Shown here: one piece after another, positions 35,485 to 35,668 of the stretch
Layout: the number at the start of each line of letters is the position of its first letter
Position numbering within the stretch: position 1 is the first letter of the stretch
Assembly (NCBI GenBank): GCA_020723345.1
Contig: DYJA01000066.1
Coordinates: 1 to 35,668, forward strand
From: Candidatus Aquidulcis sp.
Lineage (GTDB): Bacteria > Chloroflexota > Anaerolineae > UBA4142
Direction: 5' to 3'
Length of the DNA stretch: 35,668 bases
Position numbers and translations under genes: made by a program
The notes under the pieces: model-generated
What the model saw: only the letters and a program-made list of their open reading frames with translations
Databases searched by the model: none
What the model was told of the DNA's origin: nothing

Positions 35485-35668
35485 GTGACCACGCGCAAAC
35501 CATTCACCGAAGAAACGATTCGCGCATATATCGGCGCGGAAAGTTTCCGTCGCGGCGAACACTACTTTCGCGATGGCATGATTTTCAACGCGCGCCGCGC
35601 TGGAACGACGCTGCAAGCCCAGTGCCATGGATCGGGGGGCAACATCTATCGCGTGCGCGCGACAATCG
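35485..35668 (+). CDS. SWIM zinc finger family protein, N-terminal part (3' truncated)
   Basis: A GTG start at 35485 follows GAGAGGAG with 6 nt spacing and opens a frame that runs off the window after 61 codons. The product begins MTTRKPFTEETIRAYIGAES, then FRRGEHYFRDGMIFNARRAG, TTLQAQCHGSGG and YRVRATI. This matches the usual N-terminus of bacterial SWIM-domain proteins (SFxRGxxYFxxG followed by a beta-rich segment). The SWIM zinc motif itself and any following helicase region would lie beyond the window. A strong promoter precedes it. Confidence 0.75.
   Translation, partial: MTTRKPFTEETIRAYIGAESFRRGEHYFRDGMIFNARRAGTTLQAQCHGSGGNIYRVRATI

Overview
The window looks like part of a high-GC bacterial chromosome, most likely a Chloroflexota (Anaerolineae-like) or similar environmental lineage. 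The indications are high GC with many GCGCG words, Thr-Pro tails on exported proteins, single-helix lipoproteins, and very many small palindromic repeats at gene and domain borders. The lineage is inference only; no rRNA or tRNA is present to test it.

Layout. (1) Left cassette, 1-11399, + strand: the tail of an ABC exporter subunit, an SPFH/prohibitin-like membrane protein, two pentapeptide-repeat lipoproteins (the second with a LamG domain), two members (A1, A2) of an unrecognised TM-anchored helical family, then an overlapping pair of ABC exporter subunits. The first exporter subunit carries a C39-like peptidase domain whose catalytic residues are lost. (2) Central island, 11529-24921, + strand: a dipeptide/oligopeptide/nickel-type uptake ABC system (binding protein, permease, permease-ATPase fusion, ATPase), then an Asp/Glu/hydantoin racemase-like enzyme, an unrecognised 438-aa protein, a guanidinoacetate-methyltransferase-like enzyme, a B12-binding radical SAM enzyme, a P1B-like P-type ATPase and a second methyltransferase. 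It may be a small biosynthetic or modification cluster. (3) Right cassette, 25123-33099, + strand: an alpha/beta-hydrolase remnant, a miniature HlyD-like adaptor, a ParA-type ATPase, two more members of the helical family (A3, and A4 with a coiled coil of about 600 residues), and a C39-peptidase ABC exporter with intact catalytic residues. (4) Right edge: a convergent TPR gene on the minus strand, a divergent promoter region, and the start of a SWIM zinc-finger-like gene.

How it may work. The two cassettes share paralogues (family A plus C39/C39-like ABC exporters) and resemble NHLM/HlyB-type peptide export without a recognisable precursor gene. I infer a membrane-associated export or envelope-organisation system: ABC exporters and a short adaptor in the membrane, family A proteins anchored by one N-terminal helix with a cytoplasmic helical domain, ParA as a possible positioning ATPase, and SPFH and pentapeptide lipoproteins as membrane or surface scaffolds. 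The combination, and family A in particular, is the best candidate here for something undescribed.

A second theme is repeat DNA. Nearly every gap in the cassettes holds hairpin-forming word repeats, and similar repeats lie in frame in interdomain linkers, protein tails and one P-type ATPase. A three-armed repeat around the start of the active C39 exporter could form mutually exclusive hairpins.
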